This document shows positions 26,337-33,654 of a stretch of 33,654 bases of DNA, one piece after another. The position numbers and the translations under genes are program-made. Position 1 is the stretch's first letter, and each line of letters opens with the position of its first letter. Source of the DNA: Polynucleobacter sp. AP-Melu-500A-A1 (GTDB taxonomy: Bacteria > Pseudomonadota > Gammaproteobacteria > Burkholderiales > Burkholderiaceae); contig NZ_JACVOZ010000006.1 of the NCBI RefSeq assembly GCF_018882125.1, positions 1 to 33,654 on the forward strand, read 5' to 3'. Under the pieces are notes generated by a model. It ran no database searches and was not told the DNA's origin. It was given only the letters and a program-made list of their open reading frames with translations.

Positions 26337-26888
26337 TTAAATCAAGATATCTTTAAGACCACGCATGCCAGGAGAGTTGGCAGGTGGAACTGGTGCGGGC
26401 GTTGCCGGTGCTGGCTGGCTTGGGCGTTGCGCTGCCCTAGCGGCCTCTTGAAGTGCACGTCTAATAGCATCGGTTGAGCCTGCCAAGCTAAAGCGCGTGA
26501 CACCAAAAGCGCCTGACTGAAGCGCCACTGCAAAGCCAATCGTATCGCCAATTTTGACAGCATTGAGAACGGCATCAAACGGATCCAAAATCTGAAAGAG
26601 ATTGCCACCAATTTGCGTACATTGCATTGAAAGGGCCGTAGAAATACTTGCACTATTCATGAGCACCGAGTATTTAGCATTAGGCTGACATTGCAATGCC
26701 TGATGTAAATAGAAAAGGCATTTATCAGAAGCGCAAAATACACCAAAGGAAGATTTGGAGTCATTAGCGGTATAGGCTTCAGTAGTATTGCCGCTTATAT
26801 CAACTACCCAGTTTTGATAAGCGACTTTTTCACCAGCAGTGGCATGCAGTGATAAGCAGCACAAAATGGATAGAAGTAAGCTTTTCAT
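26337..26888 (-). CDS. Secreted IalB-like protein
   Basis: 183 aa with signal peptide MKSLLLSILCCLSLHATA|GEK. The W-V-V-x-I start (YQNWVVDISG), the cysteines C53/C57 (VFCASDKCLFYLHQ) and the end of the core (LNAVKIGDTIGFAV...FSLAGSTDAIRRALQEAARAA) resemble invasion-associated locus B proteins, whose molecular role is poorly defined. A Pro/Ala-rich tail (PSQPAPATPAPVPPANSP) follows. It lies 10 bp after the foldase gene and 4 bp before the M48 gene, so all are likely one transcript. IalB kinship is tentative; otherwise a periplasmic protein of unknown function. Confidence 0.65.
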   Translation of the reverse strand: MKSLLLSILCCLSLHATAGEKVAYQNWVVDISGNTTEAYTANDSKSSFGVFCASDKCLFYLHQALQCQPNAKYSVLMNSASISTALSMQCTQIGGNLFQILDPFDAVLNAVKIGDTIGFAVALQSGAFGVTRFSLAGSTDAIRRALQEAARAAQRPSQPAPATPAPVPPANSPGMRGLKDILI

Positions 26889-26898
26889 GGAGATGAGC

Positions 26899-27723
26899 TT
26901 ACATCACTATCTTGGCTGATTCGCGTAATTTCTTTACGGTTTCGGTCAAATACTGCTGTATCACAGCTTGACGCAACTGTGGCTTTGCTTCATCAAATGT
27001 TGGCAACTTGAATGGGCGCTTATCGTCTACCTTCACAATGACCCAACCGCCCTGGGTTTGAATTGGGGCATTCGCAACAGCGCCTTTACTGAGATTAACT
27101 ATCACATTAGCCACTGGCGCTACTACTTGACCAGGCAGAACCCATCCCAATTGACCGCCATTGGCTTTTGAAGCTTGATCAATTGAGTAGTCTTGGGCTA
27201 ACTTACCAAAGAGTTCGCCCTTTTGAATGCGACGAATTAAATCCAAGGCATCAGTTTCGTTAGAAACAATAATTTGGCTAATACGATATTGATTTGCAGA
27301 AGCGCCCTCACCAATGAGCTTTCTTTGGCGATCGTATTCTTCACGAAGCTTTGCATCAGAAATAGGATTCTTCTGAAAATGATTCTCTAAAAATGCTTGA
27401 ATCATCAAAGTTTGCTTAAGCTGAGCAATTTGATCTCGGAAATCAATATCTTTATCCAAACCCTGGCGAATAGATTCTTGAGTCAGTAACTCACGATTAA
27501 TCAATTCATCTTTGAGCGCATTCTTAAGCTCTGGAGAATCCTTTTGGCCTTGGGCTAAGGCGGCTTTGACATTGAGATCTAACAATCCATTTGTCAGTGG
27601 AGTACCGTTGACAGTAGCAAAGAAATCGACATCGTTGCCTTTGCTAGGTTTGTCGGCTGCAAGACTTACTTGGCTGATCGCCAAAAAGCCTACTAATATG
27701 GAATAAATGAGGTATTTTTTCAT
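26899..27723 (-). CDS. Periplasmic parvulin-type peptidyl-prolyl isomerase (PpiC/SurA-like)
   Basis: 274 aa with signal peptide ending VSLA|ADK, a SurA_N-like helical region (residues 35-135, including ELINRELLTQESIRQGLDKD) and one rotamase domain (about 140-245: YRISQIIVSNETDALDLIRRIQKGELFGKLAQDYSIDQASKANGGQLGWVLPGQVV...GGWVIVKVDDKRP). It isomerises prolyl bonds or acts as a chaperone in the periplasm. It starts 43 bp after the giant adhesin stop in the same direction and is followed closely by the IalB-like and M48 genes. A dedicated chaperone for adhesin or TpsB transit is a fair inference. Confidence 0.93.
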   Translation of the reverse strand: MKKYLIYSILVGFLAISQVSLAADKPSKGNDVDFFATVNGTPLTNGLLDLNVKAALAQGQKDSPELKNALKDELINRELLTQESIRQGLDKDIDFRDQIAQLKQTLMIQAFLENHFQKNPISDAKLREEYDRQRKLIGEGASANQYRISQIIVSNETDALDLIRRIQKGELFGKLAQDYSIDQASKANGGQLGWVLPGQVVAPVANVIVNLSKGAVANAPIQTQGGWVIVKVDDKRPFKLPTFDEAKPQLRQAVIQQYLTETVKKLRESAKIVM

Positions 27724-27725
27724 GG

Positions 27726-27749
27726 GCTTATTTTATTCTATTAATAAGC
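27726..27749 (-). promoter_or_regulatory. Small hairpin in the adhesin-foldase gap
   Basis: GCTTATT (27726-27732) and AATAAGC (27743-27749) form a 7-bp stem with a 10-nt loop just ahead of the foldase ATG. It has no T-tract, so it is not a clear terminator. It could be an mRNA processing or partial-attenuation point that sets different levels for adhesin and downstream genes. Confidence 0.3.
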
Positions 27750-27766
27750 TAGAAGATGGCTACAAA

Positions 27767-30700
27767 TTATTTGGTATCAATCAAAATGGGTGGGGATTCC
27801 TCAAGAATTTGACCATTCTTAACAGTTTGGATCTTAATTACTACCGGTTTTGCACCGACCGGAATTTGATCTGCATTAAAAGTATTGGTTTCAGGGTCAT
27901 ATTTAAGCCAAGTTGGCAAAGGTGAACCATCAGACTGAACTGCCCTTTCGACTAAGGATCCAGTTGCAGGGGAAGCTGTCAAAGTAGCAGTATTGGAAAC
28001 AATAGATGACGGTAACAATGTTTCGGGTACTGTGAACTTAAATCCCTGTATTGGAGATGAGGAAGCTAAAGTGGTTGGCTCCCCGTTTATAAGCACTTTG
28101 ACCAAAATATTGACCATTCCGGATTCTGGTTTCGGAATCAATGCGTCCTTATTAAATGCTTGCATGCCAGCTACAGAACGAGATCCTCCAGCAACATTGA
28201 AATCCTGCGTCATCGTGACGTTCACATTTGCTGAATTTTGAGCAAGGTTATAGACGACAAAGTTGGTTGAGTTCTGAATCATAGGTGCAATAATTGATGT
28301 ATTAGCAATACTTGCAGCTCCTGAATTAGCGCTTGGTGCTACCGCATTTGGAGATCCTAGGGTTGGCGACATGGGTGGCATCGGGGCAATTGGTGGAGGG
28401 AATGTAACAGGCACAAAGTAGGCCTGCTCAACAGTTGGTCCAGGTACTGGCACGAATGCAGGAGGAACAAATGTTGGAGCTACGTAACCAAGTGCCGGAG
28501 TAATTACAGCAGGACTACCCCAATTATTAGTACCTGTACGGTTTTGATTAGCCAGGTAGTTGTTTGCACCATTGATTGTCAATGCATCTAGACTATTTGG
28601 ATTCTGCAGATTCATTTGACCAGCGCCGGCACCTGAAGTTTGCAATGGCAACAAATAGGTAATGTTTGCCGTTGGGTCGTAGATTGAGAATGTCACGGAT
28701 CCTGGCTGTGCAGTAGCCTGAGCAGTCATTACATTAGCGCGATAGGTTTGATCTGAGTACGTTGCCACGTTTCCGACTAGGCTTACCGTACCAACGTAGT
28801 TCGAGACAGAATTAGCCTGACTTTGATTCACCACGACTTGCGTATTTAAGCTATACAACGGTGAAACATTACCTACTGACGCTCCAAAGTTCACGCTAGC
28901 AGCAGCGCTCGATCCTGCCGTAGCATCGGGTGCGATTGCTGCTACCAATAAGGTATGGGTATTAGGAACCAAGTCATTCACTGTACCGTTGAACGTGACG
29001 TTAGGATCTTCAGAGATCATCGTCCGTACATAAATAGGATTCATATTCAAGTACTTGATAGTGCTTGTAATAGCTGGTGTGGAGTACTGGAAGTAACTGC
29101 TATATCCCGAGAACAAGAATCCAACCGTTGGTGCTCTACCAATGTAGGCGGCATCCCCAATGAAAGCATTACCGTTATAGGTCTGCCCTACTGCTGTAAT
29201 GATGTCGGCCAAAATGTTAATGCTTGAGCCAGTCATCGCAATAGAATTGAGACGCGCTGCTGAGCCAACGCTGTCGCCAATAGTTACGATACCAGTTCCA
29301 GCATTTGCCACTAATGATTGTGACTTAGCAGTCGCTCCATCAATCTTGCCCATGAAATTGATATTGGCATTGGAAGTTCTCAGAGTAGTTGTGCCACTTA
29401 CCGTTGATCCCAAGATCAAATCACTATAAGTCTGAGCACCTGTAGTGGTGATATTACTCAATAGCTGGGTCGTACCACCAGTGATATTGAGATATGGCAA
29501 GGTCACTGCACTTAAGGTACTGAATGAGGTAGGATTGATTGCGCTACCGTTTGAAATGATATTTGGCGCGCCAATGGCAGAGCCATTACCTACGATCAGG
29601 TTTGATCCAGCATTTAAAGTAGTGCCGCCCACATAGTTATTAATTCCACTCAAGGTAATAGGACCGCTATTGCTTATCGTCACACTTCCAGCACCCGCGA
29701 TAGTCATTGCAATATTCGCAGCAGATGAGAGGTTGAAGTTCATATTGCCGTTATTGGTTACCGCTGATGTCACCGGTCCTGCTACTGCATTGTCATAAAC
29801 CACTGACCTGCCTACTGGGATAATGACATTGGCCACGTTCGACAGATCTGGAATGGCGCCGACGATAGTTGTGCCTGTGGTTGTCCAGTTAGCGGGGTTA
29901 GACCAATTGCCGCCGGTATTTGGCCCTGTATACGTTACAGAATTGAGCTGGGTAATAACACCATTACTGCCAGCGTACAGACCATTATTAACCGTTGGAT
30001 CAACGCCGATTTGATAATTGGTCTTATCGGCACCATTTAGTAATACGCCAATATTGTATGGAATTGAATTTCCGACATTTTTGCTAGTAAAGGATCCAAG
30101 AGCCGTTGCATTAATGATATCTCCAGCAATAAATCCGCTTGAAGCTGTAATAGCAAGATTATTCATGTTGACAGAGCCATCGTAAACCTTAGCAACACCT
30201 GAGATACCCAGATCTGCATAAGCTAACTGTTTAGGTGTGACATCCAATCCACCAATCACTGCCATAGAATTAAAGTTTGCTCCGGTAATACTGGCGGAGC
30301 TGGCACCCAAGGCATAACTACCTACGGATAGATTTCCGGAGCTGCTGTTAACTGGATTTACAGGGCTAGCTGTAAATTGAGCGGTAGATCCCAGGCCATC
30401 ATTCATTGAGATGGTGCTACCACTTACCGTTACCGGAATTCCGCTGATCACAGTACCATCTGTTTTCAAATACGCAGCAGTAACAGAGCCATAACTTGCC
30501 GCAGTTCCGTAGGCCGTAGTATTGTTACCCATCTTGACCAACAATTGCTCGGCTGGAGCAATCACATAATTACCAGCAACATACTGAACAGTGTAGTTTT
30601 GTGGATTAAGTCCACTAGGCATCAAAACGCTGTTATACAAGCCAGCTGCATTGATCGCGGCATTGGTTCTGGTAATTACAAGTGGTGCAATTCCGAGAGC

Positions 30701-33654
30701 TCCGCTAGCTACGGTATCTCCGTTAACAAACCCTGAAATCATTACCCCTGCATATCCGCCCACACATGCCGCTCCAGCACAGTTTGTGGCGCTTCCAGCA
30801 ATATCAGCTTGAGTTACTAACTTGCCATCAGATACAGCCGTAACCGTCAATGTTCCCTTGTTTACAGTCAAGTTAGCAGCGATATAGCTAATGTTGTAGT
30901 TGCTCATACCAACACCCGCTGCATTGCTGATGGCAATAGAATTAGCATAAGTACCCGCACTCAAAGAACCAGGAACCACTTGGTTAGCGTTATACATGAT
31001 GCTTGCCGTGCTGACATAGTCACCATTACGCAATCCCGTAGCACTCAATGCTGATTGAGGGAGGACAAATAGAAGGCCATAGGTAGTCGATTGATTTGCA
31101 GCAGTAACAGTAAGGTTGGCCGCTGTGACTGTTAGATTTGCAGGCGTATAGGTAATAGCGTAGTTATTGCCAGCAGTTAAACTGCCTTGGGTAATGGCGT
31201 AAGTACCTACATTAGATGCAGAACCTGCACTACCGTTATAAGCTTTAGCGGTTGTGGTCAAAGAACCAGTGACGGAATCACCATTCACCAAGCCAGTCAC
31301 CGCCTGATAGGTCAAGTTTGGTAAGGCAGAGTCTGCATATACCATCGTTACAGTATTAGCTACGACATTGATTGACTTAGGATTTACCGTCAAAACACCT
31401 GTTTGATAAGTGATGTTGTAGTTGCTTAAACGTAGCCCAGCCGCATTATTGGAAACAATCGTGTAAACACCTGCATTTGTTGTGCCTGGTACCACTACAT
31501 TATTGGAAACACTTAATCCTACACCTGTAATCGAATCACCATTAAGTAAGCCGGCAGATGTGTATCCCGTAGTACCCAGATTCAAGGTAGTGCCATATGT
31601 AACAGCCTGCGCATTAGTAGCAATTATTAATCCACTGGGGGTCACTGACAGGTTTGCTGGTAGATAAGTAATGGCATAGTTTGAACCAGCAGAAAGTGTT
31701 CCCTGAGTAATGGTATAGATGCCTACATTTGACGCAGAGCCAGCACTACCGTTATAAGCCGTAGCAGTAGTAGCCAATGCACCGGTAAATGGTGCATCAC
31801 CATTTTTCAGGCCAGAAGAGGTGTATGTCAGACTTGGCAAAGTATTTGCAGCGTATGTCATGGTCTGAGCATTTGCAGTCACTGTCAGTGCAGCAGGATT
31901 AATAGTTAGACTACCGTTAACATAGGTAATATTATAGTTAGCTAAACTAGTTCCAGCAGAAGCTATTGCGCCGCTAGCAACTAGACCTCCAGCACCAATA
32001 TAGGTCCCAGCATTAACAGTTCCTGCAACGTTTACTCCACCTAAATAATTAATCGTGATTGAAGTAATTGCATCACCATTCACTAACCCAGTTGCTGTAA
32101 ATGCACTGTTACCTAGAGCTAGGGCTGTTCCATAAGTTGTGGATTGATTATTTGCAGTAATTGTTAAGGCTTTTGGATTAATCGTTAATACGCCTGGAAC
32201 ATAAGTAATGGCGTAGTTTGATAAGCTAGTACCCGCCCCTGCTACTGCGCCACTTGCAATAATGCCGTTTGTTGAACCGCTATAGGTAGCAACGGATTGG
32301 GTAACTGGAACAGTAGCATTACCACCTTGAGCAAGAGAAATACTAGCAAGGGTGTTGCCGTTCAAAAGACCAGTAACGCTATAGCTATTAGTTCCAAGAG
32401 CTAAGGCTGTACCGTAGGTAGTGGTTTGGTCATTTGCGGTGACAGTAATTGGAGCGGGCGTGATGCTCAATACTGCAGGCACATATGTAATAGCATAGTT
32501 AGAAAGATGGGTTCCTGCTGCTGCTGCTGCTGCACTAATTCCAATAGCATAGTTACCGACATTTGTAGTGTTGCTAGTCCCGGTACTGATTAAAGTAACG
32601 CTAGCAATGCTATTGCCATTCACTAGGCCTGAAGTTGTGAAGGCGCTATTACCTAAGGCGATACCAGATCCATAGGTGCTAGTTTGATTAGTTGCAGTTA
32701 TAGTAAGAGTTGCAGGGTTAACTGTAAGGCTACCGCTTATATAACTGATAGTGTAGTTAGACATCGCCACACCAGTAGCGCCGCTAGCGATGATTCCATT
32801 AATAGCGCCAGAGTAACTGCCAACGGATTGGGTAGCCGCAATTGAGGTAAGGCCGCCCTGGATTAAGGTCACGCCGGCCACCCGATCACCATTCACTAAC
32901 CCAGTTGCTGTAAATGCACTGTTACCTAGAGCTAGGGCTGTTCCATAAGTTGTGGATTGATTATTTGCAGTAATTGTTAAGGCTTTTGGATTAATCGTTA
33001 ATACGCCTGGAACATAAGTAATGGCGTAGTTTGATAAGCTAGTACCCGCCCCTGCTACTGCGCCACTTGCAATAATGCCGTTTGTTGAACCGCTATAGGT
33101 AGCAACGGATTGGGTAACTGGAACAGTAGCATTACCACCTTGAGCAAGAGAAATACTAGCAAGGGTGTTGCCGTTCAAAAGACCAGTAACGCTATAGCTA
33201 TTAGTTCCAAGAGCTAAGGCTGTACCGTAGGTAGTGGTTTGGTCATTTGCGGTGACAGTAATTGGAGCAGGCGTGATGTTAGCAGTTAAGTCAGTAGTCT
33301 GAGTTAAGGTGTAGTTACCTGCGGCAGAGCCTCCAAGTACATTAGTAGTAGTGACCGCTAAGCCTGTGCCCACGTTCGCTTGGCTAAAGGTGCCAGCTTG
33401 AGTCAAGGTGACATTAGCAGCATCAGCAGCAACTACTCCAGTTAAGGTGCCACCGGTAAAGCTAGCGGTGTTTGTACCGTCATAGACTTTGTTTGATGCG
33501 GTGGCGCCAGTGACGGTTAAGGCCTTCGGTGTAATGTTCGCTGTAAAGCCTGTTGGCTGAGTTAAGGTGTAGTTACCCAGGCTGTTATTGGTCAAGCTAT
33601 CGGCAATCGTGACTGCTAAGCCAGTGCCCACGTTAGATTGGCTAAAGGTGCCTG
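27767..33654 (-). CDS. Giant MBG/YDG-repeat adhesin, C-terminal part (N-terminus beyond right edge)
   Basis: The frame is open from the right edge to TAA 27767. The true start is outside the window; a GTG at 33631 is only an internal Val. In reading order: YDG repeat (NKVYDGTNTASFTGG, 33281-33654); about nine MBG-type repeats of ~80 aa (motif TYGTALALG...SNYAITYVPGVLTINP, 30560-33280); a diverged YDG unit (AKVYDGSVNMNN, about 30000-30240); beta-helix/PATR-like sequence (ITLSGINNYVGGTTLNAGSN); a Pro-rich linker (about 28360-28480); and a C-terminal domain with LPTWLKYDPETNTFNADQIP, like putative Ig/cadherin-type folds of large surface proteins. No autotransporter barrel is present, so export must use another channel, probably TpsB2. 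Stop is followed by foldase, IalB-like and M48 genes. Confidence 0.92.
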   Translation of the reverse strand, partial: GTFSQSNVGTGLAVTIADSLTNNSLGNYTLTQPTGFTANITPKALTVTGATASNKVYDGTNTASFTGGTLTGVVAADAANVTLTQAGTFSQANVGTGLAVTTTNVLGGSAAGNYTLTQTTDLTANITPAPITVTANDQTTTYGTALALGTNSYSVTGLLNGNTLASISLAQGGNATVPVTQSVATYSGSTNGIIASGAVAGAGTSLSNYAITYVPGVLTINPKALTITANNQSTTYGTALALGNSAFTATGLVNGDRVAGVTLIQGGLTSIAATQSVGSYSGAINGIIASGATGVAMSNYTISYISGSLTVNPATLTITATNQTSTYGSGIALGNSAFTTSGLVNGNSIASVTLISTGTSNTTNVGNYAIGISAAAAAAGTHLSNYAITYVPAVLSITPAPITVTANDQTTTYGTALALGTNSYSVTGLLNGNTLASISLAQGGNATVPVTQSVATYSGSTNGIIASGAVAGAGTSLSNYAITYVPGVLTINPKALTITANNQSTTYGTALALGNSAFTATGLVNGDAITSITINYLGGVNVAGTVNAGTYIGAGGLVASGAIASAGTSLANYNITYVNGSLTINPAALTVTANAQTMTYAANTLPSLTYTSSGLKNGDAPFTGALATTATAYNGSAGSASNVGIYTITQGTLSAGSNYAITYLPANLSVTPSGLIIATNAQAVTYGTTLNLGTTGYTSAGLLNGDSITGVGLSVSNNVVVPGTTNAGVYTIVSNNAAGLRLSNYNITYQTGVLTVNPKSINVVANTVTMVYADSALPNLTYQAVTGLVNGDSVTGSLTTTAKAYNGSAGSASNVGTYAITQGSLTAGNNYAITYTPANLTVTAANLTVTAANQSTTYGLLFVLPQSALSATGLRNGDYVSTASIMYNANQVVPGSLSAGTYANSIAISNAAGVGMSNYNISYIAANLTVNKGTLTVTAVSDGKLVTQADIAGSATNCAGAACVGGYAGVMISGFVNGDTVASGALGIAPLVITRTNAAINAAGLYNSVLMPSGLNPQNYTVQYVAGNYVIAPAEQLLVKMGNNTTAYGTAASYGSVTAAYLKTDGTVISGIPVTVSGSTISMNDGLGSTAQFTASPVNPVNSSSGNLSVGSYALGASSASITGANFNSMAVIGGLDVTPKQLAYADLGISGVAKVYDGSVNMNNLAITASSGFIAGDIINATALGSFTSKNVGNSIPYNIGVLLNGADKTNYQIGVDPTVNNGLYAGSNGVITQLNSVTYTGPNTGGNWSNPANWTTTGTTIVGAIPDLSNVANVIIPVGRSVVYDNAVAGPVTSAVTNNGNMNFNLSSAANIAMTIAGAGSVTISNSGPITLSGINNYVGGTTLNAGSNLIVGNGSAIGAPNIISNGSAINPTSFSTLSAVTLPYLNITGGTTQLLSNITTTGAQTYSDLILGSTVSGTTTLRTSNANINFMGKIDGATAKSQSLVANAGTGIVTIGDSVGSAARLNSIAMTGSSINILADIITAVGQTYNGNAFIGDAAYIGRAPTVGFLFSGYSSYFQYSTPAITSTIKYLNMNPIYVRTMISEDPNVTFNGTVNDLVPNTHTLLVAAIAPDATAGSSAAASVNFGASVGNVSPLYSLNTQVVVNQSQANSVSNYVGTVSLVGNVATYSDQTYRANVMTAQATAQPGSVTFSIYDPTANITYLLPLQTSGAGAGQMNLQNPNSLDALTINGANNYLANQNRTGTNNWGSPAVITPALGYVAPTFVPPAFVPVPGPTVEQAYFVPVTFPPPIAPMPPMSPTLGSPNAVAPSANSGAASIANTSIIAPMIQNSTNFVVYNLAQNSANVNVTMTQDFNVAGGSRSVAGMQAFNKDALIPKPESGMVNILVKVLINGEPTTLASSSPIQGFKFTVPETLLPSSIVSNTATLTASPATGSLVERAVQSDGSPLPTWLKYDPETNTFNADQIPVGAKPVVIKIQTVKNGQILEESPPILIDTK
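32072..32465 (-). repeat. Near-identical direct repeat, copy 1
   Basis: About 394 bp match 32885-33278 with a constant offset of 813 bp (271 codons). I could find only one mismatch (G/A near 32456 versus 33269). The repeat encodes the same ~131 residues, from PITVTANDQTTTYG through NPKALTITANNQ to FTATGLVNGD, that is about one and a half MBG units. The flanking sequence differs. Confidence 0.9.
32515..32532 (-). repeat. CTG trinucleotide run (poly-Ala) in the right adhesin
   Basis: Six tandem CTG triplets on the plus strand encode a run of alanines (IGISAAAAAAGTHLSNY) in one MBG unit. Slippage here would change the number of alanines without breaking the frame. Confidence 0.7.
32885..33278 (-). 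repeat. Near-identical direct repeat, copy 2
   Basis: This is the second copy of the 394-bp unit at 32072-32465. Because the offset is a multiple of three, recombination between the copies would delete or duplicate exactly 271 codons without a frameshift. Near-identity implies recent duplication or gene conversion. It could also complicate assembly of short-read data. Confidence 0.9.

Larger units (their letters stand above)
30560..33280 (-). repeat. Tandem MBG-type repeat array in the right adhesin
   Basis: About nine successive ~80-residue units share (A/T)(L/I)T(V/I)TA-x-x-Q-x-x-TYG, G-L-x-NGD and SNY-x-ITY-x-x-x-x-L-x-(V/I)-x-P. Two subtypes alternate: the TYGTALALG type and a MTYAANTLPSLTY type with YNGSAGSASNVG. 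Units range from near-identical to strongly diverged, so the array has had both old and recent expansions. Confidence 0.85.

Noticed and set aside
30560..33280. CRISPR-like or satellite array interpretation of the regular repeats.
   Set aside because: The ~240-bp periodicity is coding MBG domains in one open frame, with no short conserved repeat and unique spacers.
33629..33631. GTG at 33631 as the start of the right adhesin.
   Set aside because: The frame is open to the window edge and the codon lies inside a YDG repeat (NVGTGLAV), so it is an internal valine.

Overview
The window looks like chromosomal DNA of a small-genome, fairly AT-rich betaproteobacterium. My best guess is a freshwater Burkholderiaceae close to Polynucleobacter. 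This rests on general resemblance of the housekeeping proteins (Pgi, phosphomannomutase/phosphoglucomutase, tRNA-Ser) and on giant surface-protein genes with TpsB-type transporters; no search was run.

The layout is two giant secreted-adhesin genes, both cut by the window edges, with sensory, transport and housekeeping genes between them. (1) 1-9697, minus: the N-terminal ~3.2 kb-codon part of a filamentous-haemagglutinin-like TpsA adhesin, with TPS domain, haemagglutinin-type repeats, autotransporter-type beta-strand repeats, a glycine-rich insert and the start of an MBG array. (2) 9704-10643: a ~0.9 kb very AT-rich divergent region with nested inverted repeats. (3) 10620-12389, plus: TpsB outer-membrane transporter 1. 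(4) 12400-17392, minus: a two-component cluster of one FixJ/NarL-type response regulator and two membrane histidine kinases, convergent with tpsB1. (5) 17535-18018, minus: a small secreted protein and a small HTH/zinc-ribbon protein. (6) 18177-18266, minus: tRNA-Ser(UGA) with its terminator. (7) 18300-23164: an LhgO-like FAD oxidoreductase (minus), then pgi, a MazEF-type toxin-antitoxin pair and a phosphomannomutase/phosphoglucomutase (plus). (8) 23184-23729, minus: an unrecognised 181-aa protein. (9) 23715-25571, plus: TpsB transporter 2, a clear paralogue of TpsB1. (10) 25583-33654, minus: an apparent operon in which a second giant MBG/YDG-repeat adhesin (C-terminal part only) is followed by a parvulin-type periplasmic foldase, an IalB-like secreted protein and an M48 lipoprotein peptidase.

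Functionally the window reads as a cell-surface locus. Two paralogous two-partner-secretion pores lie beside two giant repeat adhesins, one of which carries its own periplasmic quality-control genes. A two-kinase/one-regulator module abuts the first pore. The sugar-phosphate enzymes (Pgi, PMM/PGM) could supply surface-polysaccharide precursors, but they are also ordinary core metabolism. The most unusual points are the long Met-free N-terminal leader of the left adhesin with no ATG start, the structured AT-rich divergent region, the non-standard gene order of both TPS systems, and the adhesin-foldase-protease operon.
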